6,577 bases of DNA. It comes from CAYQTL01 sp964420405. Its GTDB lineage: Bacteria > Acidobacteriota > Thermoanaerobaculia > Thermoanaerobaculales > Sulfomarinibacteraceae. The notes below the pieces were generated by a model. The model ran no database searches. It was not told the DNA's origin and worked only from the letters and a program-made list of their open reading frames with translations. Position 1 is the stretch's first letter, and the number at the start of each line of letters is the position of its first letter. The stretch spans positions 1-6,577 of the forward strand of contig CAYQTL010000131.1 of the NCBI GenBank assembly GCA_964420405.1, given 5' to 3'. This document shows positions 3,626 through 6,577 of the stretch, in pieces. Both the position numbers and the translations under genes were made by a program.

Positions 3626-6577
3626 TCAGCTGTCGAGCACCGACGGCCCGCCCTGGCTCTCGATCAGGGCGGCCGCCGCCTCGGTCATCTCGCGGTACAG
3701 GTTGTCCGTCTCCTCGGCCGGCTGGAGCTCGTCCTCGGGGACCGGCTCGATCACCGTGCGGCGGTAGCGCGGTGCGCCGGTGCCCGCCGGGATGAGCCGT
3801 CCGACGATGACGTTCTCCTTCAGGCCGTGGAGGTTGTCGACCTTGCCCGAGACCGCCGCCTCGGTCAGGACGCGGGTGGTCTCCTGGAACGACGCCGCCG
3901 AGATGAACGACTCGGTGGCGAGCGACGCCTTGGTGATGCCGAGCAGCAGCGACTTGGCGGTGGCCGGCTCGCCGCCGGCGGCGATCACGCGGTCGTTCTC
4001 GCGTGCGAACAGGTATCGCGGAACCTGCTGGTCGAGCAGGAAGTCGGTGTCCCCGGGATCGACCACCTTCACGAACCGCATCATCTGGCGGACCATCACC
4101 TCGATGTGCTTGTCGTTGATGGCGACGCCCTGGGAGCGGTAGACCTCCTGGATCTTGTCGACCAGGTGGCGCTGCATCTCCTGCTCACCGAGGATCGACA
4201 GGATGTCGTGGGGGTTGACCGAGCCTTCGGTGAGCGGGTCTCCGGCCTGGATGAACTCGCCCTCCTGGACCGACACGTGCGCATACCGCGGAATCGAGTA
4301 CTCGCGGTGCTCGCCGCCCTCGCCCTCGACCACGATCCGCCGCTGGCCGCGGACCGGCTCGGTGATCCGGACGACACCGTCGATCTCGGACACCACCGCC
4401 GGATCCTTCGGCTTGCGCGCCTCGAACAGCTCGACGACGCGGGGTAGGCCGCCGGTGATGTCCTTGGTCTTGGACATCTCCCGCGGGATCTTGGCGAGGG
4501 CGTCGCCCTCGGACAGGACGTCACCCTCTTTGACCTGCAGGTGGGAGCCGATCGGCAGCTGGTACCGACGCTCCTCGCCGCCGGGCGACGTGATGACGAT
4601 GGTCGGGATCCGCTTGCCGGCACCGAGCGGCTCGATGACGATCTTGTGGGCGTGCCCGGTGAGCTTGTCGATCTCCTCGCGCACGTTCTCGCCCTCGACC
4701 AGGTCGATGAAGCCGACCGTCCCCTCCACCGCGGTCAGGATCGAGGAGGTGAACGGGTCCCATGCCACCAGCGGCGTGCCGGGGTCGACCTCGGCGCCGT
4801 CCTCGACCAGCAGGTGCGAGCCGTAGGCGACCGAGTAGCGCTCCTTCTCGCGCTGGCGCTCGTCGAGCACCACCAGCTTGCCGGTCCGCGAGATGGCGAT
4901 CCGCTGGCCCTCCTTGTTGACCACCGCGGCGACGTTGAGGTAGCGCACCCTGCCGGGATGGTTGGCGACGTGCTGCGAGTGCTCGCCGCCGCGGGTCGCG
5001 GTGCCGCCATAGTGGAACGTCCGCATCGTCAGCTGGGTGCCCGGCTCGCCGATCGACTGGGCGGCGATGATGCCGACCGCCTCGCCGATCTCCACCATCC
5101 GGCCGGTGGCGAGCATGCGGCCGTAGCACAGCTGGCAGACACCACGCTCGGTTTCGCAGGTCAGCACCGAGCGGATCCGGACCCGCTCGATGCCGGCCTC
5201 CTGGATGTTGTTGGCGAGCGACTCCGACACCTCGGTGTTCATCGGGCAGATGAGGGTGCCCTCGATCGGGTCGTAGACGTCCTCGGCCGACACGCGTCCG
5301 ACGATCCGGTCGCGCAGCTGCTCGAGGATCTCGCCGCCCTCCGTGATGGCGCCGACCTCGATCCCGTTCTCGGTGCCGCAGTCGCGCTCGACCACGATCA
5401 CGTCCTGGGCGACGTCCACCAGCCGGCGCGTCAGGTAGCCCGAGTCGGCGGTCTTCAGCGCCGTGTCGGCGAGACCCTTGCGCGCGCCGTGGGTGGAGAT
5501 GAAGTACTGCAGCACCGACAGGCCCTCGCGGAAGTTGGCCGTGATCGGCGTCTCCATGATCTCGCCCGACGGCTTGGCCATCAGGCCGCGCATGCCGGCG
5601 AGCTGGCGCACCTGCTCGCGCGAGCCGCGGGCTCCCGAGTCGGCCATCATGAAGATCGGGTTGAACTCCCCGGTCTCCTCGTCGAGGGTCGACATCCGGC
5701 TGAACATCTCCTTGGCGACGTCCTCGGTGACGCGGTGCCAGATGTCGACGATCTTGTTGTGCCGCTCACCGGCCGTGATGAGGCCCGCCGAGCGCTGGCT
5801 CTCCACCTCGTCGACCTCGCGGTACGCCTGCTCGAGCAGCTCGCTCTTGCGGTCGGGGATGATCATGTCCTCCGACGCGAACGACAGCCCGCACTTGGTC
5901 GCGTACAGGAAGCCGGTCTCCTTGAGGGTGTCGAGCAGCTGGATGGTCGCCTCGTGGCCGATCTGCATGAACGAGTACGCGACCAGGTTCTGCAGCCCCT
6001 TCTTCTTGAGCTGGCCGTTGATGAACGGCATCTCCGCGGGCATGTGCATGTTGAACAGCACCCGCCCGGCGGTGGTCTCCAGCAGCGTGTTCTCGACCTC
6101 GATCATGTCGGCGTGGGTCAGATCCTGGGAGCCGCCCTGGGCCACCAGATCGATCAGGCTGCCGCTGTAGCGCAGCTGGATCGGGGCCTGGGTGCCGACG
6201 ATTCCGGCGGCATGGGCGAGGAACACCTCCTCGGCCGAGGCGAAGGTCTTGCCGGCGCCTTTGGCGAGGTAGTTCTCGGTGGTCAGGTAGTAGACCCCGA
6301 TCACCATGTCCTGGGACGGCACTGCGAGCGGCCGGCCGCTGGCCGGCGACAGGATGTTGCGGGCCGACATCATCAGCACGTGGGCCTCGAGCTGGGCCTT
6401 GGGCGACAGCGGCACGTGGACCGCCATCTGGTCGCCGTCGAAGTCGGCGTTGTAGGCGGCGCAGACCAGCGGGTGGATCTTGATCGCCTTGCCCTCCACG
6501 AGCACCGGCTCGAACGCCTGGATGCCCAGACGGTGCAGCGTCGGCGCGCGGTTGAGCAGCACCGGGTGCTCCTTGAT
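3626..6577 (-). CDS. rpoC: DNA-directed RNA polymerase subunit beta', C-terminal 983 residues (5' end outside window)
   Basis: Beta' forms the clamp and much of the active centre of RNA polymerase. The window opens at IKEHPVLLNRAPTLHRLG, equivalent to about residue 416 of E. coli RpoC, so roughly 415 residues are missing. Visible parts, in window numbering: catalytic NADFDGDQMA (43-52; Asp45, Asp47 and Asp49 bind Mg2+); bridge helix region from MADSGARGS (311) through MRGLMAKPSGEIMETPITANFREGL; zinc cysteines 400, 474, 481 and 484; trigger loop with LTMRTFH (516-522). From about 525 to 702 the trigger loop is interrupted by an SI3-type insertion with repeated barrel-like segments (GSHLLVEDGAEVDPGTPLV, GSHLQVKEGDVLSEGDALA), and resumes at TKDITGGLPRVVELFEARKPK. 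The GTG at 6562 is an internal valine, not a start. The C-terminus is acidic and ends SVLDS before TGA. No lesion is seen. Confidence 0.98.
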   Translation of the reverse strand: MKEHPVLLNRAPTLHRLGIQAFEPVLVEGKAIKIHPLVCAAYNADFDGDQMAVHVPLSPKAQLEAHVLMMSARNILSPASGRPLAVPSQDMVIGVYYLTTENYLAKGAGKTFASAEEVFLAHAAGIVGTQAPIQLRYSGSLIDLVAQGGSQDLTHADMIEVENTLLETTAGRVLFNMHMPAEMPFINGQLKKKGLQNLVAYSFMQIGHEATIQLLDTLKETGFLYATKCGLSFASEDMIIPDRKSELLEQAYREVDEVESQRSAGLITAGERHNKIVDIWHRVTEDVAKEMFSRMSTLDEETGEFNPIFMMADSGARGSREQVRQLAGMRGLMAKPSGEIMETPITANFREGLSVLQYFISTHGARKGLADTALKTADSGYLTRRLVDVAQDVIVVERDCGTENGIEVGAITEGGEILEQLRDRIVGRVSAEDVYDPIEGTLICPMNTEVSESLANNIQEAGIERVRIRSVLTCETERGVCQLCYGRMLATGRMVEIGEAVGIIAAQSIGEPGTQLTMRTFHYGGTATRGGEHSQHVANHPGRVRYLNVAAVVNKEGQRIAISRTGKLVVLDERQREKERYSVAYGSHLLVEDGAEVDPGTPLVAWDPFTSSILTAVEGTVGFIDLVEGENVREEIDKLTGHAHKIVIEPLGAGKRIPTIVITSPGGEERRYQLPIGSHLQVKEGDVLSEGDALAKIPREMSKTKDITGGLPRVVELFEARKPKDPAVVSEIDGVVRITEPVRGQRRIVVEGEGGEHREYSIPRYAHVSVQEGEFIQAGDPLTEGSVNPHDILSILGEQEMQRHLVDKIQEVYRSQGVAINDKHIEVMVRQMMRFVKVVDPGDTDFLLDQQVPRYLFARENDRVIAAGGEPATAKSLLLGITKASLATESFISAASFQETTRVLTEAAVSGKVDNLHGLKENVIVGRLIPAGTGAPRYRRTVIEPVPEDELQPAEETDNLYREMTEAAAALIESQGGPSVLDS

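Noticed and set aside
3100..3795. Plus-strand open frame of 231 codons across the spacer and the end of rpoC
   Set aside because: The translation is low-complexity (repeated Val-Thr, Pro-Val-Pro-Asp and Arg-Asp), it follows the DNA repeats, has no Shine-Dalgarno and runs antisense into rpoC and through the terminator.
3827..4826. Plus-strand open frames opposite rpoC (3827-4447, 4155-4826)
   Set aside because: They are antisense frames of the conserved rpoC coding region without own start signals or recognisable domains.
6560..6562. Start codon of a 978-residue protein at the GTG at 6562
   Set aside because: This is the internal Val of HPVLLNRAPTLHRLG in beta'; the frame runs open to the window edge with conserved RpoC sequence (IKEH) before it.

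Overview
The window is the junction between the rpoBC (beta operon) and str operon of a high-GC bacterium, read entirely from the minus strand. In transcription order it holds the 3' two thirds of rpoC (RNA polymerase beta'), a gene-free spacer of 589 bases, then rpsL (S12), rpsG (S7), fusA (EF-G) and the first 15 codons of tuf (EF-Tu). All five proteins are recognisable from conserved motifs, and the order rpoC-rpsL-rpsG-fusA-tuf is the ancestral bacterial one.

Organism: beta' carries an insertion of about 175-180 residues inside the trigger loop, at the position of the E. coli SI3 insertion. This is known from Proteobacteria and several other Gram-negative phyla and is absent from Actinobacteria and Firmicutes. 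S12 ends in KRPKA like the proteobacterial proteins. With the high GC content, this points to a high-GC Gram-negative of the deltaproteobacterial/Myxococcota/Desulfobacterota-like sort. That assignment is inference; no closer placement is justified from sequence reading alone.

Layout, right to left: 6577-3626 is rpoC, open at the window edge. 3617-3600 is a small hairpin with a UUCG loop, followed at 3580-3545 by a strong intrinsic terminator. 3446-3223 is a GC-rich tandem duplication built from short hexamer-like units; each copy has a minus-strand G-quadruplex motif. 3178-3150 is a near-consensus housekeeping sigma promoter (TTGACA, 17-bp spacer, TATTCT). About 107 bases of potentially structured 5' leader follow, and then rpsL, rpsG, fusA and tuf with gaps of 10, 39 and 11 bases.

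The four downstream genes should form one transcript, with translational coupling likely at rpsL-rpsG and fusA-tuf, where the stop codon overlaps the next Shine-Dalgarno sequence. The coding part is ordinary core translation and transcription machinery. Only the rpoC-rpsL spacer looks out of the ordinary. I found no mobile element, CRISPR array, tRNA, rRNA or novel gene system.
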